From NCBI GenBank assembly GCA_017439555.1, contig JAFSIZ010000093.1:1-39063 (forward strand): a stretch of DNA of 39,063 nucleotides, given 5' to 3'. This document shows positions 15,408-25,398 of the stretch, piece after piece. The notes below the pieces were generated by a model. That model saw only the letters and a program-made list of their open reading frames with translations. It made no database searches and was not told the origin of the DNA. How positions within the stretch are numbered: position 1 is the first letter of the stretch; the number at the start of each line of letters is the position of its first letter. This DNA is from Oscillospiraceae bacterium. Lineage in GTDB: Bacteria; Bacillota; Clostridia; Oscillospirales; JAAYXM01. A program made the position numbers and the translations under genes.

Positions 15408-16391
15408 ATGAAACTAAGAGATACAGATTATTTATATGCAACGATGCGCGTGAGGGTGAATGAAAAAAGCCTGCTCACAGCGCAGAAGATAGAGCGTATG
15501 TGTGATGCAAGGACTGCAGAGGAGGCCGGGAAGATTCTTTCGGAATCAGGCTATGGCGATTTTGCAGTGTCAAGCTTTTCCGAGGTTGAACGTGCCATTT
15601 GCGCTATGCGCGCAGACACGATGAAACTCATAGCAGAGATTTGTCAAAACACATATATTGCCGAGGTATTTGCACTTAAATATGATTTTCACAACATAAA
15701 AACCGTTATAAAAGCAGAGCTTACCTCGAGTGACCCGGAGCGTCTGCTGTCAGACTCATCGCTCATCCCCAAGGATGAGCTTCTCCGCGCTGTAAGGGCG
15801 GAGGATATGAGCGCGCTTCCGGAGAAAATGGCGGCGGCTTTTTCTGAGGCGAGAGACACTCTTGCACACACGGGAGATCCGCAGCTTGCCGATTTCATAC
15901 TCGACAATGCGTGTTTTGCTATGATGGCAGATGCGGCAAAGGCATCTCAGAGCGAATTCCTGCAGGGCTATGTAAGCCTTATGGCAGATGCGGCAAACCT
16001 GCGCACAGCAGTGCGTGCCTGCCGTCAGGGCAGAGGTGCAGAGGTGCTCGGCGCGTGTCTTGTTTCGGGTGGAAGCATCGACAAAAATGTTTTCCTGACA
16101 TTTGATTTCGAGAGCGGATTTTCCGCAACATCTCTTGCGGCTGCGGCAGAGCTCGGCGCTGCGGCGGCAAAGGGAGACACGGGGCTTCTGGAATTTGAGC
16201 GTGAGCTTGACAATGCGCTTATAAAATATATGCAGAGTGCGAAATATGTTGCTTTTGATGAACGCCCGATAATTGCGTATATTGCGGCAAAGGAATCGGA
16301 AGCGATGGCGGTCAGAATCATCATGGCAGGAAAGCTTGAAGGGCTTTCAGGCGATGAAATACGTAGCAGATTGAGGATTAATCATGTATAA
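15408..16391 (+). CDS. ntpC: V-type ATPase subunit C (d-type)
   Basis: A 327-aa all-helical protein matching the C/d subunit, which couples the central rotor shaft to the membrane ring. Family landmarks include the N-terminal TDYLYATMRVRVNEKSLL, VFALKYDFHNIKTVIKA near residue 90, and the C-terminal AKESEAMAVRIIMAGKLEGL. Length is normal. AGGAGG at 15396-15401 precedes the ATG. The end overlaps ntpF by 8 nt. Confidence 0.9.
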   Translation: MKLRDTDYLYATMRVRVNEKSLLTAQKIERMCDARTAEEAGKILSESGYGDFAVSSFSEVERAICAMRADTMKLIAEICQNTYIAEVFALKYDFHNIKTVIKAELTSSDPERLLSDSSLIPKDELLRAVRAEDMSALPEKMAAAFSEARDTLAHTGDPQLADFILDNACFAMMADAAKASQSEFLQGYVSLMADAANLRTAVRACRQGRGAEVLGACLVSGGSIDKNVFLTFDFESGFSATSLAAAAELGAAAAKGDTGLLEFERELDNALIKYMQSAKYVAFDERPIIAYIAAKESEAMAVRIIMAGKLEGLSGDEIRSRLRINHV

Positions 16392-16701
16392 GCTTGCAGT
16401 TTTAGGCGACCGTGAAAGTATTCTCGGATATCGCACGCTCGGTTTTGATGTCCGCGCCTGCGAGAATGAGGAGGAGGGCAGCGATGCGCTCCATAGCCTT
16501 GCAAAAGAAGGCTATGCGGTTATATATATAACAGAACAGCTCGCGTGCCGTATCGAGGAGGATATTGCAAAGTATAAGGACTCACCGCTTCCGGCAATCA
16601 TCCTTATCCCCGGAAAAACGGGCTCACTCGGCATCGGCATGAAGGGTGTACACGCAGCGGTTGAACGCGCGGTCGGCGCGGATATTTTGGCAGATGCTTA
16701 A
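16384..16701 (+). CDS. ntpF: V-type ATPase subunit F
   Basis: The 105-aa protein has the small Rossmann-like F subunit fold, starting [20 protein letters not shown] and including [11 protein letters not shown]. In the family it sits on the central stalk with D and influences catalysis. It overlaps ntpC, so translation is coupled. (Letter names differ between species; the position between C and A fits F.). Confidence 0.9.
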   Translation: MYKLAVLGDRESILGYRTLGFDVRACENEEEGSDALHSLAKEGYAVIYITEQLACRIEEDIAKYKDSPLPAIILIPGKTGSLGIGMKGVHAAVERAVGADILADA

Positions 16702-16708
16702 GGCATCT
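16692..16708 (+). promoter_or_regulatory. Hairpin spanning the ntpF stop
   Basis: AGATGC-TTAAG-GCATCT forms a 6-bp stem whose loop contains the ntpF stop codon, just ahead of the ntpA RBS (AGGAAGG at 16710). No T run follows. Possible RNA processing or stability element between stalk genes and catalytic genes (inference). Confidence 0.35.
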
Positions 16709-16727
16709 TAGGAAGGAAGATAAATCC

Positions 16728-18500
16728 ATGACAAACGGAAAGATTATAAAGGTTTCCGGTCCGCTCGTTGTGGCGGAGGGGCTTTCTCACGCGAATATGT
16801 TCGACGTTGTCCGTGTAGGACGTGATCGCCTTATCGGAGAAATAATCGAGATGCGCGGTGACCGTGCATCCATTCAGGTTTATGAAGAAACAGCAGGTAT
16901 CGGTTATGGCGATGAGGTTATAACGACAGGAGCACCCCTCTCTGTCGAGCTTGCGCCCGGCCTTATCGAAAACATCTACGACGGAATCCAGCGCCCCCTC
17001 GAAAAAATCCGTGAGATATGCGGCAGCAATATCAAGCGCGGTATCGAGGTGACAAACGTAGACCGCGAGCGCGTCTGGGATTTCAAAGCTGTAAAGAAGG
17101 TCGGCGACAAGGTGTCCGGCGGCGATATCATCGGCACGGTTCAGGAAACAGTCATTGTTGAACACCGCGTTATGGTGCCCCACGGAATATCGGGAGAGAT
17201 CGTTGAGATAACCTCCGGCAGCTTCAGGGTCGAAGACACAGTATGCAAAATAAAGAAGGTGGACGGAAGCGTTGCTGAGGTTGCAATGCTCCAGAAATGG
17301 CCTGTCCGTATAGGACGTCCGTATAAAGAGAAGATGCCGCCTGATGTTCCGATGATTACGGGTCAGCGCGTCATCGACACAATGTTCCCGATTGCCAAGG
17401 GCGGTGCAGCGGCAGTTCCGGGTCCGTTCGGAAGCGGAAAGACAGTCGTTCAGCATCAGCTTGCAAAGTGGTCAGACGTTGATATCGTTGTCTACATCGG
17501 ATGCGGTGAGCGCGGAAACGAAATGACAGACGTTCTCCGCGAATTCCCTGAGCTTCGCGACCCGAAGACAGGCGAATCGCTTATGAAGAGAACGGTTCTC
17601 ATCGCAAACACATCCGATATGCCTGTTGCGGCGCGTGAAGCATCCATATATACAGGCATCACGATTGCAGAATACTATAGAGATATGGGCTATGATGTTG
17701 CAGTTATCGCAGACTCAACCTCGCGTTGGGCAGAGGCGCTCCGTGAAATGTCCGGACGTCTTGAGGAGATGCCCGGTGAAGAGGGATATCCGGCATATCT
17801 TTCATCGCGTCTTGCTCAGTTCTATGAGCGCGCAGGAAGAATATATGCAGCCTGTGGCGAAGAACGTCTCGGCTCGCTTACAGCTATCGGCGCAGTATCG
17901 CCTCCGGGCGGTGATATCTCAGAGCCTGTCGCTCAGGCGACACTCCGCATAGTCAAGGTTTTCTGGGGGCTCGATTCATCACTCGCCTACAGCCGTCACT
18001 TCCCGGCGATAAACTGGCTCAACTCATATTCGCTCTACCTCGACCGCCTCGGCTCGTGGTTTGACGAAAACGTATCGCGTGAGTTTATGAAAAACAGAGG
18101 CGCGGCAATGAATCTTCTCCAGCTCGAGGCAGAGCTTCAGGAGATTGTCCGCCTTGTCGGCATAGATGCGCTTTCAGCGGATGACCGCCTCACGCTTGAG
18201 GTCGCTCAGATTGTCCGCGAAGACTTTCTCCAGCAGAATGCGTTCTCGGATACAGACAGCTACACTCCGCTCCAGAAACAGGCGCGCCTTATGTCGCTCG
18301 TTCTCAGATATTATGAGCTCGGCAAAAAGGAAATCGCCGCAGGTGTTGAGCCGAAGAAGGTTTTTGCTATGCAGGCACGTGAGAAAATCGGCCGTGCAAA
18401 GGATGCGCCCAACGATTCCTATAATAAGGTATATGATGAAATAGAAGCTCTTATGGAGAGCGAAGCAGATAAGCTTATAGCAGAAAAGGAGGCAGAGTAA
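16728..18500 (+). CDS. ntpA: V-type ATPase catalytic subunit A
   Basis: The 590-aa catalytic subunit has an N-terminal beta-barrel, the bulge (non-homologous) region typical of A subunits near residues 110-190, and the nucleotide domain with P-loop GPFGSGKT at 232-239. Other landmarks: [13 protein letters not shown], the Walker B region [17 protein letters not shown] and [13 protein letters not shown]. It hydrolyses or makes ATP in the A3B3 head. Full length with no missing motif. The stop overlaps the ntpB start (TAATG). Confidence 0.96.
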   Translation: MTNGKIIKVSGPLVVAEGLSHANMFDVVRVGRDRLIGEIIEMRGDRASIQVYEETAGIGYGDEVITTGAPLSVELAPGLIENIYDGIQRPLEKIREICGSNIKRGIEVTNVDRERVWDFKAVKKVGDKVSGGDIIGTVQETVIVEHRVMVPHGISGEIVEITSGSFRVEDTVCKIKKVDGSVAEVAMLQKWPVRIGRPYKEKMPPDVPMITGQRVIDTMFPIAKGGAAAVPGPFGSGKTVVQHQLAKWSDVDIVVYIGCGERGNEMTDVLREFPELRDPKTGESLMKRTVLIANTSDMPVAAREASIYTGITIAEYYRDMGYDVAVIADSTSRWAEALREMSGRLEEMPGEEGYPAYLSSRLAQFYERAGRIYAACGEERLGSLTAIGAVSPPGGDISEPVAQATLRIVKVFWGLDSSLAYSRHFPAINWLNSYSLYLDRLGSWFDENVSREFMKNRGAAMNLLQLEAELQEIVRLVGIDALSADDRLTLEVAQIVREDFLQQNAFSDTDSYTPLQKQARLMSLVLRYYELGKKEIAAGVEPKKVFAMQAREKIGRAKDAPNDSYNKVYDEIEALMESEADKLIAEKEAE

Positions 18501-19879
18501 TGCTTAAGGAATATCGCACAATCCAAGAGGTTACAGGCCCCCTTATGCTTGTAAAGAATGTTTCAGGCGTCGCTTATGACGAGCTTGGCGAGGTCGAGCT
18601 TCCGAGTGGCGACCGCCGCCGCTGCAAGGTGCTTGAGGTGAACGGAAACGATGTTCTTGTTCAGCTCTTTGAGAGCAGTGCAGGAATAAACCTTGCAGAC
18701 AGCAAGGTCAGATTTCTCGGCCACGGCATTGAGCTCGGCGTTTCGATGGATATGCTCGGCCGCGTTTTCGACGGCATGGGCAGACCGAAGGACGGCGGAC
18801 CGGATATTCTCCCGGATGAGCGCCGCAATATCAACGGCACGCCGATGAACCCGGCATCACGTAACTATCCCGATGAATTTATCCAGACAGGCATCTCGAC
18901 GATTGACGGGCTCAACACGCTTGTCAGAGGCCAGAAGCTTCCGATCTTCTCGGGCTCGGGTCTTCCTCACGCACAGCTTGCCGCGCAGATTGCGCGTCAG
19001 GCAAAGGTGCTCAATGCAGATGCAAAGTTCGCCGTTGTATTTGCGGCTATCGGTATCACATTTGAAGAGGCTGATTTCTTTATCAGCGACTTTAAGAGAA
19101 CAGGTGCTATTGACCGCACAGTGCTCTTTATAAACCTTGCAAACGATCCTGCTATCGAGCGCATTTCAACGCCGCGTATGGCGCTGACTGCCGCAGAATA
19201 TCTCGCATTTGAAAAGGATATGCACGTTCTCGTCATCATGACAGACATCACAAACTATGCCGAGGCTCTCCGTGAGGTTTCGGCAGCTCGTAAGGAAGTT
19301 CCGGGGCGCCGCGGATATCCGGGATACCTCTATACTGACCTTGCAACGATGTATGAGCGCGCAGGCAGAAACCTTATGAGCGAAGGCTCGATAACGATGA
19401 TTCCGATTCTATCAATGCCTGAGGATGACAAGACACACCCAATCCCAGACCTCACAGGCTATATCACAGAGGGGCAGATAATCCTCTCGCGTGAGCTCTA
19501 CCGTAAGAACGTTCTTCCACCGGTTGATGTTCTTCCTTCGCTTTCACGTCTTAAGGACAAGGGGATAGGCGCAGGAAAAACGCGTGAGGACCATTCGGGA
19601 ACAATGAACCAGCTCTTTGCAGCATATGCGCGAGGCAAGGAGGCAAAAGAGCTTATGACAATCCTCGGTGAAGCAGCGCTTTCAGACACGGATAAGCTCT
19701 ATGCGAAGTTCTCCGAAGAGTTTGAACGCCGCTATGTAAGCCAGGGATATGACGAAAACCGCTCGATTGAAGAAACTCTCAACCTCGGCTGGGAGCTGCT
19801 TTCCATCTTACCTAAGAGTGAGCTCAAGAGAATCAAGCCCGAGCTTATCGAAAAATATCTGCCGGAAAACGGACAGTAA
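18500..19879 (+). CDS. ntpB: V-type ATPase regulatory subunit B
   Basis: A 459-aa non-catalytic head subunit, paralogous to A but with the P-loop replaced ([19 protein letters not shown]), as in all B subunits. It also shows [19 protein letters not shown] and [21 protein letters not shown]. It alternates with A in the hexamer. Start coupled to the ntpA stop. Confidence 0.96.
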   Translation: MLKEYRTIQEVTGPLMLVKNVSGVAYDELGEVELPSGDRRRCKVLEVNGNDVLVQLFESSAGINLADSKVRFLGHGIELGVSMDMLGRVFDGMGRPKDGGPDILPDERRNINGTPMNPASRNYPDEFIQTGISTIDGLNTLVRGQKLPIFSGSGLPHAQLAAQIARQAKVLNADAKFAVVFAAIGITFEEADFFISDFKRTGAIDRTVLFINLANDPAIERISTPRMALTAAEYLAFEKDMHVLVIMTDITNYAEALREVSAARKEVPGRRGYPGYLYTDLATMYERAGRNLMSEGSITMIPILSMPEDDKTHPIPDLTGYITEGQIILSRELYRKNVLPPVDVLPSLSRLKDKGIGAGKTREDHSGTMNQLFAAYARGKEAKELMTILGEAALSDTDKLYAKFSEEFERRYVSQGYDENRSIEETLNLGWELLSILPKSELKRIKPELIEKYLPENGQ

Positions 19880-19891
19880 GGGGAAGTTTCA

Positions 19892-20539
19892 ATGGCAACA
19901 ATGAACGTAAACCCGACGCGTATGGAGCTCAAACGGCTCAAAAACCGTTTGACAACAGCGCGCCGCGGACACAAGCTTCTTAAGGATAAGCGCGATGAGC
20001 TTATGAAGCGCTTTCTCGATATAGTGCGCGAGAATTTAGAGCTTCGCCGCGAGGTTGAAGCAGCGCTTATTGCGGCAAACCGCGGCTTTGCGGTTGCAAG
20101 CGCAGTTATGTCCTCTGAGATTCTTGAGCAATCGCTTATGTGCTCGACGAAATCCGTGGAGCTTGATGTATCATATAAAAACATAATGAGCGTAGACGTC
20201 CCGGAATTCAGCTTTTCCGAGAGTGATGGCCACTCCATATATCCGTATGGCTATGCAATGACCTCCGGTGAGCTTGATGATGCAGTTGACGGGCTGTCGA
20301 AGATTATGCCGTCGCTTCTGCGGCTTGCGCAGATGGAAAAATCGGCACAGCTTCTCGCTCAGGAAATCGAAAAAACGCGCCGCCGTGTCAATGCGCTTGA
20401 ATATGTTATGATTCCTCAACTTGAGGAAACGATAAGAATGATAACAATGAAGCTCGATGAGAATGAGCGCGGAAACCTGACACGCCTTATGAAAGTTAAG
20501 GATATGATGATCAGGGAACAGATGCAAAAAGGCAATTGA
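19892..20539 (+). CDS. ntpD: V-type ATPase central shaft subunit D
   Basis: A 215-aa protein with the two long helices of the rotor shaft. The N-terminal motif NVNPTRMELKRLKNRLTTAR and the C-terminal RRVNALEYVMIPQLEETI are diagnostic for subunit D. It is the last gene of the operon, 12 nt after ntpB, and a terminator follows. Confidence 0.95.
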   Translation: MATMNVNPTRMELKRLKNRLTTARRGHKLLKDKRDELMKRFLDIVRENLELRREVEAALIAANRGFAVASAVMSSEILEQSLMCSTKSVELDVSYKNIMSVDVPEFSFSESDGHSIYPYGYAMTSGELDDAVDGLSKIMPSLLRLAQMEKSAQLLAQEIEKTRRRVNALEYVMIPQLEETIRMITMKLDENERGNLTRLMKVKDMMIREQMQKGN

Positions 20540-20564
20540 TGTTGTAATATATGCCGGAAATGAG

Positions 20565-20594
20565 AAAAGCTGCAGAATTTTCTGCGGCTTTTCT
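20565..20594 (+). terminator. Terminator of the V-ATPase operon
   Basis: A 13-bp stem with one G-T pair (20565-20577 with 20580-20592) ends in TTTTCTT. It lies directly before the promoter of the AEC transporter. Confidence 0.85.
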
Positions 20595-20622
20595 TGACGT
20601 TTGGATATCACAGGTATATAAT
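20594..20622 (+). promoter_or_regulatory. Promoter of the AEC transporter gene
   Basis: -35 TTGACG (20594-20599), 17-bp spacer, -10 TATAAT (20617-20622). It overlaps the end of the V-ATPase terminator. Confidence 0.87.
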
Positions 20623-20655
20623 TGTGAGCGTGTGAGAATAAAAGGGAGTGAGAGC

Positions 20656-21570
20656 GTGCAGATAGTCAGCATCACGGTAAATCAGCTTATAACTATGTTC
20701 TTCTTTATGGCTATAGGCTATGTTTTCAGAAAAACAAATATTCTTGACATATATGCAGGTAATGCAGTGTCGCGGCTTATAGTAAACGTGTTTATGCCGG
20801 CAATGGTCGTGCGCTCGTTTTCGCAGAACTTCAAGCTCGAGGTCATAAGCGACAAGCTTATGATTGTTGTGATTTCGATAATTGTTCTGATAATAACAGC
20901 GGTGCTTTCGATATTCCTTGCGAAAATTTTCTCAAAGGATAAAAACACTCAGGGAATATATATGTACAGCTTCACAATACCCAACCTCGGGTATATGGGA
21001 TATCCGCTGATTCAGGCGATTTTCGGAGATGCTGCGCTTCTTGATGCGATGGTCTATTGCCTGCCTTATAACGTCTACATATATACTATAGGTATGCAGG
21101 TCCTCACGTCTCGCAAGAACGCATCCATTCTCGGGCTTCTTACGAATCCTTCGATCATTGCGATGATTGTCGGTGCGATTCTCGGTCTTTGCGATGTTCA
21201 GCTTCCCGGCACGGTAATGAAAATCCTGACGACTGCGGAAAGCTGTGTCACACCTTGTGCAATGATTCTGACGGGTACTGTGTTTGCGCGCATCAATATG
21301 AAATCGGTGTTCTCGGATTGGCGCTCATATGCGGCATCTGCAATCCGCTTGCTTGCGCTTCCGCTCATCGCACTTATGATTCTGAGGTTGATGAAGGTGC
21401 CTGCAAACTGGATTTTGCCCTGTGTTGCAATACTTGCAATGCCGCTCGGCGTAAACAGTGTTGTATTCCCGGAGGCCTATGGCGGCGATGCGGAATCCGG
21501 CGCAAAGGTCTGTTTTATGGCGGCAATTCTCGCTGTTTTCACAATACCGATTGTGTTTGCGCTGTTATAA
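20656..21570 (+). CDS. AEC-family (auxin efflux carrier-like) transporter
   Basis: A 304-aa membrane protein with about ten TM segments in two inverted halves, including NVFMPAMVVRSF, FTIPNLGYMGYPLIQAIFG and GTVFARINMKS. Bacterial members export small carboxylates such as malate or malonate, and sometimes amino acids; substrate not predictable. The GTG start at 20656 is chosen because AGGGAG sits 7 nt upstream and a terminator and promoter lie between the earlier ATG (20551) and here. It has its own promoter; no clear terminator follows. Confidence 0.88.
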   Translation: MQIVSITVNQLITMFFFMAIGYVFRKTNILDIYAGNAVSRLIVNVFMPAMVVRSFSQNFKLEVISDKLMIVVISIIVLIITAVLSIFLAKIFSKDKNTQGIYMYSFTIPNLGYMGYPLIQAIFGDAALLDAMVYCLPYNVYIYTIGMQVLTSRKNASILGLLTNPSIIAMIVGAILGLCDVQLPGTVMKILTTAESCVTPCAMILTGTVFARINMKSVFSDWRSYAASAIRLLALPLIALMILRLMKVPANWILPCVAILAMPLGVNSVVFPEAYGGDAESGAKVCFMAAILAVFTIPIVFALL

Positions 21571-21615
21571 AAAATAAAAATTTTGTCTGTCCATAAATAT
21601 TTTACAATGTTTTAT

Positions 21616-21644
21616 TTGCTTTTTGTAAATATATTTGTTATAAT
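21616..21644 (+). promoter_or_regulatory. Promoter of the PrsA-like foldase gene
   Basis: -35 TTGCTT (21616-21621), 17-bp spacer, -10 TATAAT (21639-21644). AGAGGAG precedes the ATG at 21690. Confidence 0.75.
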
Positions 21645-21689
21645 TACTTAATGTACTATAACACCATAGGTGAAAGAGGAGATTAACAC

Positions 21690-22844
21690 ATGAAAAAGAC
21701 AAGAATTATCTCGCTGCTCGTTGCAGCAGCAATGCTTTGCACGCTCCTGTCAGGTTGCGTCGGAGGAAAGACAGTTATGAAAATCGGCGGAAATGCTATT
21801 TCCGAAGATATCTACAGCGCTGCTCTCATTTATACTGACCTTATGATGCAGCAGAATGTCGGCCTCTCTATCGCAAGCTATCTCGACGAGCCGCTCGGCG
21901 ATGGCAAGACAGGCGCAGACATGCTCAAGGAGCAGGCAGACTCTTTTATAAAAGAATTTGAGTCAGTTGTGCTTTTGGCGAAGGAAAAGGGAATTTCACT
22001 CGATGCAGAAGACAAGAAAGCCCTCAAGGAAGCAAAGCAGTCTCAGATCGATGCAGCAGGCGGAAAAAAGGCATTCATCGATGGCCTCAAGGCAGACGGC
22101 CTCAACGAAGCTTTCTATGATTATATGATGGAGCGCCAGCAGCTCTATTCAAAGGTCTATACAGAGCTTTATACAGGAGATGGCGAATTTGCGCCGAGCG
22201 CAGACGAAGTTATTGCATCTCTCGAGGGATATGTAAGAGTAAAGCACGTTCTCATCAAGGCAGAAGCAGGCTCTGAAGACTATGAGGCAAAGAAGGCTGA
22301 AGCTCAGAAGATTGCAGACCGCGCAAAGGCTGGCGAGGATTTCGAGGCTCTCATCGCAGAGGTTGCTGAGAACGGCGACGGTGACCCGGGAATGCAGTCC
22401 AACACAGAAGGTTATGTTATGAGCAAGGAAGGCAACACTCTTGACGGCGGCTCGATGATTAAGGAATTCTCCGATGCATCCAACGCTCTTGCAGTAAACG
22501 CTGTTTCCGGCGTTGTTCCTTCAAGCTATGGCTTCCATATCATCAAGAGATATCCGTTTGATGCAGCATACATCACAGAGCATATCGACGAATATTCCTA
22601 TAATGTTGGTGCAACTGCAATTACAGAGCAGCTTATGGCAGCTGTGGAAAATGTCGAGATCGAATACACTTCCGCATATGACAACTTCGATATTCACGCT
22701 GTATTCGGCGTTGAGAAAACTCTTGGCGCAGGAACAGGCGAAGAGCATTACGAAGGCGACGGTCACGACCACAGTGCAGAGGGTGAAGCAGCACCTGAGA
22801 CTGAGGGCGGCATAGAGGTCGGCGAAGCTGTTCCGGCACAGTAA
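21690..22844 (+). CDS. PrsA/SurA-like parvulin foldase lipoprotein
   Basis: A 384-aa lipoprotein with a signal peptide ending in lipobox L-S-G-C (C23). A helical SurA/PrsA-type N-domain surrounds a parvulin peptidyl-prolyl isomerase domain from about residue 180 to 290, starting VRVKHVLIKA and ending SSYGFHIIKRYPF. Such lipoproteins help secreted proteins fold outside the membrane. The C-terminal tail is acidic with a His-containing stretch (GDGHDHSAEG), possibly metal-binding but unproven. Several secreted proteins in this window could be clients. Confidence 0.9.
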   Translation: MKKTRIISLLVAAAMLCTLLSGCVGGKTVMKIGGNAISEDIYSAALIYTDLMMQQNVGLSIASYLDEPLGDGKTGADMLKEQADSFIKEFESVVLLAKEKGISLDAEDKKALKEAKQSQIDAAGGKKAFIDGLKADGLNEAFYDYMMERQQLYSKVYTELYTGDGEFAPSADEVIASLEGYVRVKHVLIKAEAGSEDYEAKKAEAQKIADRAKAGEDFEALIAEVAENGDGDPGMQSNTEGYVMSKEGNTLDGGSMIKEFSDASNALAVNAVSGVVPSSYGFHIIKRYPFDAAYITEHIDEYSYNVGATAITEQLMAAVENVEIEYTSAYDNFDIHAVFGVEKTLGAGTGEEHYEGDGHDHSAEGEAAPETEGGIEVGEAVPAQ

Positions 22845-22858
22845 TAAATAAAATTTTT

Positions 22859-22898
22859 AATACCCCTTTTTCGCCATGTGCGTCAAAGGGGTATTTTT
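22859..22898 (+). terminator. Terminator/attenuator between the foldase and M20 peptidase genes
   Basis: Stem 22859-22869 with 22885-22895 and TTTTT after it. Because no separate promoter is evident for the peptidase gene, partial read-through may feed it. Confidence 0.8.
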
Positions 22899-22919
22899 AA
22901 AAGAAAGAGGTATATTCCA

Positions 22920-24026
22920 ATGTGCAACGAAAAAGAATTTTTTGATCTGCTCAGGCAGCTTGCCGTGATTCCTGCGCCGAGCCACGAGGAGGACCTCCGT
23001 GTTGAGTTCTGTCTCAAATGGCTTAAAGACAACGGAATAGAGGCATATTCCGATGTTGCGAAGAACGTCGTCATTCCGTTCGGGAATGTCGGAAAATCCG
23101 GAATAACAGTTTTCCTCGGTCACACGGATGTCGTTTTCCCTGATAAGACTCCGCTCCCCTATGTCGATGACGGCGAAAAGATATATAACCCCGGAATCGG
23201 TGATAACACGGTTCACGCAGTTATGCTTATGTTCGCGGCGAGATACCTTGTGAGAAACAACATCACTCCGAAGAAGGGTATGCTTCTCGTCCTCAACTCC
23301 TGTGAGGAGGGGCTTGGAAACCTCAAGGGCATAAAGCAGATAATGGAGGACTTTGGTGGCAAGGTTGCCCGCGTAATTTCGTTTGACGGATTTTACACAA
23401 GTGTTGTAAAGCGCGTTGTCGGCTCAGAGCGCTATAAGATAACAATAAAGACAGAGGGCGGCCATTCGTTCAGCGCATTTGGAAACACGAATGCGATAGA
23501 GCGCGCCGCTGACCTTATAAGCGAGCTCTATTCCATAGAAGTACCGCATATCGGAGATTCGAAAACGACATATAATGTCGGCGGCATCACAGGTGGAACA
23601 TCGGTCAACACGATTGCTCAGTCCTGTGAGCTTATGTATGAATACCGCTCGGATGAGGTTGAATGCATCAAAATAATGCGCGACAGGTTCAACGAGATTA
23701 TCGGAAAGAGAAAAGCGGCAGGTCTCGATATCGAGGTTGAGGTGCTCGGAATCCGTCCTTGTGCCGCAGGTGTTGATGAGGAAGAGCTTTCTGCTCTTGC
23801 AGAGCGCGGCAGAAAGATATGTGAGAGTGTATCAGGGCTTTCCTGCAGTTATCGGTCGAGCTCAACAGACAGCAACATTCCGCTTTCAATGGGTGTTCCG
23901 TCGATAACGCTCGGTGCATATCGTGGCGGCGGCGCACACACTCGCGAAGAATGGATTGAAAAGGCAAGTGTTCCCGTCGGGCTTGAAATCGTCAAAAGAA
24001 CAGTTCTTGATTTCGTGAAGGAGTGA
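22920..24026 (+). CDS. M20-family metallopeptidase/amidohydrolase
   Basis: A 368-aa cytoplasmic zinc hydrolase. The M20 metal site is complete: H68-T-D70 (GHTDVVF), D95 (GIGDN), catalytic and metal E129-E130 (SCEEGLGN), D156 (SFDGF) and H340 (GGGAHTREEW). A dimerisation-type lid domain begins near SERYKITIKTEGGHSF. Relatives hydrolyse di- or tripeptides or acylated amino acids. The start at 22920 is preferred (AAAGAGG upstream), since the longer frame starts inside the terminator loop. It is coupled to the CapA-like gene. Confidence 0.88.
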   Translation: MCNEKEFFDLLRQLAVIPAPSHEEDLRVEFCLKWLKDNGIEAYSDVAKNVVIPFGNVGKSGITVFLGHTDVVFPDKTPLPYVDDGEKIYNPGIGDNTVHAVMLMFAARYLVRNNITPKKGMLLVLNSCEEGLGNLKGIKQIMEDFGGKVARVISFDGFYTSVVKRVVGSERYKITIKTEGGHSFSAFGNTNAIERAADLISELYSIEVPHIGDSKTTYNVGGITGGTSVNTIAQSCELMYEYRSDEVECIKIMRDRFNEIIGKRKAAGLDIEVEVLGIRPCAAGVDEEELSALAERGRKICESVSGLSCSYRSSSTDSNIPLSMGVPSITLGAYRGGGAHTREEWIEKASVPVGLEIVKRTVLDFVKE

Positions 24027-24031
24027 TCCGA

Positions 24032-25327
24032 ATGGCAAAAATGAAAATTACCGCCGCCGGCGATGCGCTTATGGTCAAGCGCTTTCCCGAAAACTACACA
24101 GGGCTTTGCGGCGTGCGTGAAGCTATAACACGGGGCGAATTTTCGCTTGTAAACATAGAAACTCTGTTTTCGGAGTTCGATTGCTTCCCGTCCTCCTATA
24201 GCGGCGGTACGTGGGTGAATGCTCGCCCTGATGTGCTTGGTGATATCCTCGGTTATGGGTTCAACATCTGCGGCGCATCGAATAATCATTCGATGGATTA
24301 TTCCTATGGTGGCCTTTTTTCAACGATTGAAACATTCAGAAAATACCGCGTTCCCTATTGCGGCATCGGCAAAAGTCTGGAGGCGGCATCAGAGCCTGCA
24401 ACTCTCGAGAATGAGAGTGGAAAGCTCGCTGTGATTGCAATATGCTCGACCTTCAACGATGCTGCGCGCGCAGGCGCAACGGCAGAGGATCTGCCGCCGC
24501 GCCCGGGTCTTAACTTCCTTCGCCACTCAAAGATATATCAGGTAACGGCGGAGCATATGAAGGCACTCCGTGAAATTGCCGATGCAACTGCGATGAACGG
24601 CCAGCGTGAGCTCAATGTAAAAACGGGCTTTGTCGTTGATGACGGAACATATCATTTCGGCGCTCTGCGCTTTGTTGAGGGTGTCGAGGAGAAGATAATA
24701 ACACATCCCAACAAAGCTGATGTCGAGCGCACCTGCGAGAGCATCAGAAGAGCGAAGGAAACGCATGATGCCGTTATAGTCATGCTCCATTGCCACGAAA
24801 TACGCGGTGGTTCATTCACAGAGCAGGCAGACTTTGCGGTCGAGTTCGCTCACGCCTGCATAGATGCAGGTGCAAGTGCGATAATCGGCGGCGGAACACA
24901 TCAGCTCAAGCCTGTCGAGATATATAAGGACAAGCCGATATTCCATTCGCTTGGCGACTTTGCATTCCAGAACGGCTCTGTCGAGATTCTTCCACCCGAT
25001 TTCAAGGAGCAGTATAAGGTGCCGATAAACGCGACAGCTGAGGAAGCACTCAATGCACGCTCACAGGGCGGCAAGGTAGGACTTCATACGGATATTGCAA
25101 ACTATCTCTCAGTCATCCCATATTTTGAGATTGAGGATGGAAAAGTTTCAAACATCCGCTTGACACCTATCGAGCTCGGCTTTGAGATGGATGATGAAAT
25201 CAAAGGCCTTCCGCATATCGCAGATAAGGAAAGCGCTGCGAAGATTCTTTCTCAGCTTCGCAAAATCAGCGAAGAATACGGAACAGTATTTGAAGAAGAC
25301 GGCGACGAAATCATAGTCAGAATATAA
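24032..25327 (+). CDS. CapA-family metallophosphoesterase-like protein
   Basis: A 431-aa protein of the CapA/PgsA family, a calcineurin-like fold. Landmarks: KITAAGDALMVKRFP at the start, SLVNIETLFSEF, GASNNHSMDYSYGG, VIVMLHCHEIRGG, AIIGGGTHQLKPVEIY and FHSLGDFAFQ. Relatives act in poly-gamma-glutamate capsule formation or polymer turnover. No signal peptide or TM is visible, unlike many CapA proteins, and no CapB or CapC is nearby. The ATG at 24032 follows AAGGAG by 8 nt; a GTG at 24023 overlapping the peptidase stop is the alternative. It pairs with the M20 peptidase, suggesting joint handling of a glutamyl or peptide compound (inference). Confidence 0.85.
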   Translation: MAKMKITAAGDALMVKRFPENYTGLCGVREAITRGEFSLVNIETLFSEFDCFPSSYSGGTWVNARPDVLGDILGYGFNICGASNNHSMDYSYGGLFSTIETFRKYRVPYCGIGKSLEAASEPATLENESGKLAVIAICSTFNDAARAGATAEDLPPRPGLNFLRHSKIYQVTAEHMKALREIADATAMNGQRELNVKTGFVVDDGTYHFGALRFVEGVEEKIITHPNKADVERTCESIRRAKETHDAVIVMLHCHEIRGGSFTEQADFAVEFAHACIDAGASAIIGGGTHQLKPVEIYKDKPIFHSLGDFAFQNGSVEILPPDFKEQYKVPINATAEEALNARSQGGKVGLHTDIANYLSVIPYFEIEDGKVSNIRLTPIELGFEMDDEIKGLPHIADKESAAKILSQLRKISEEYGTVFEEDGDEIIVRI

Positions 25328-25332
25328 AAGGT

Positions 25333-25360
25333 CAGCACCGCCTTTGAGCGGTGCTGTTTT
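25333..25360 (+). terminator. Terminator after the CapA-like gene
   Basis: 9-bp GC-rich perfect stem (25333-25341 with 25348-25356) followed by TTTT. Confidence 0.92.
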
Positions 25361-25398
25361 AAAAGCTTCGAATATTTCGGAAGTTTTTTGTTTTTAAG

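Noticed and set aside
16698..17456. 252-aa antisense frame over ntpA
   Set aside because: Opposite a universally conserved V-ATPase sequence; no promoter or RBS seen.
21599..21607. ATTTTACAA before the foldase promoter as a third copy of the 15-bp element
   Set aside because: Only 9 bp match, the CCG start and CAA end are missing, and the distance to the -35 differs by 2 bp; AT-rich chance is likely.
24032..25327. Poly-gamma-glutamate capsule locus based on the CapA-like gene
   Set aside because: No CapB ligase or CapC is present; the RimK-like ligases are 16 kb away in a different operon.
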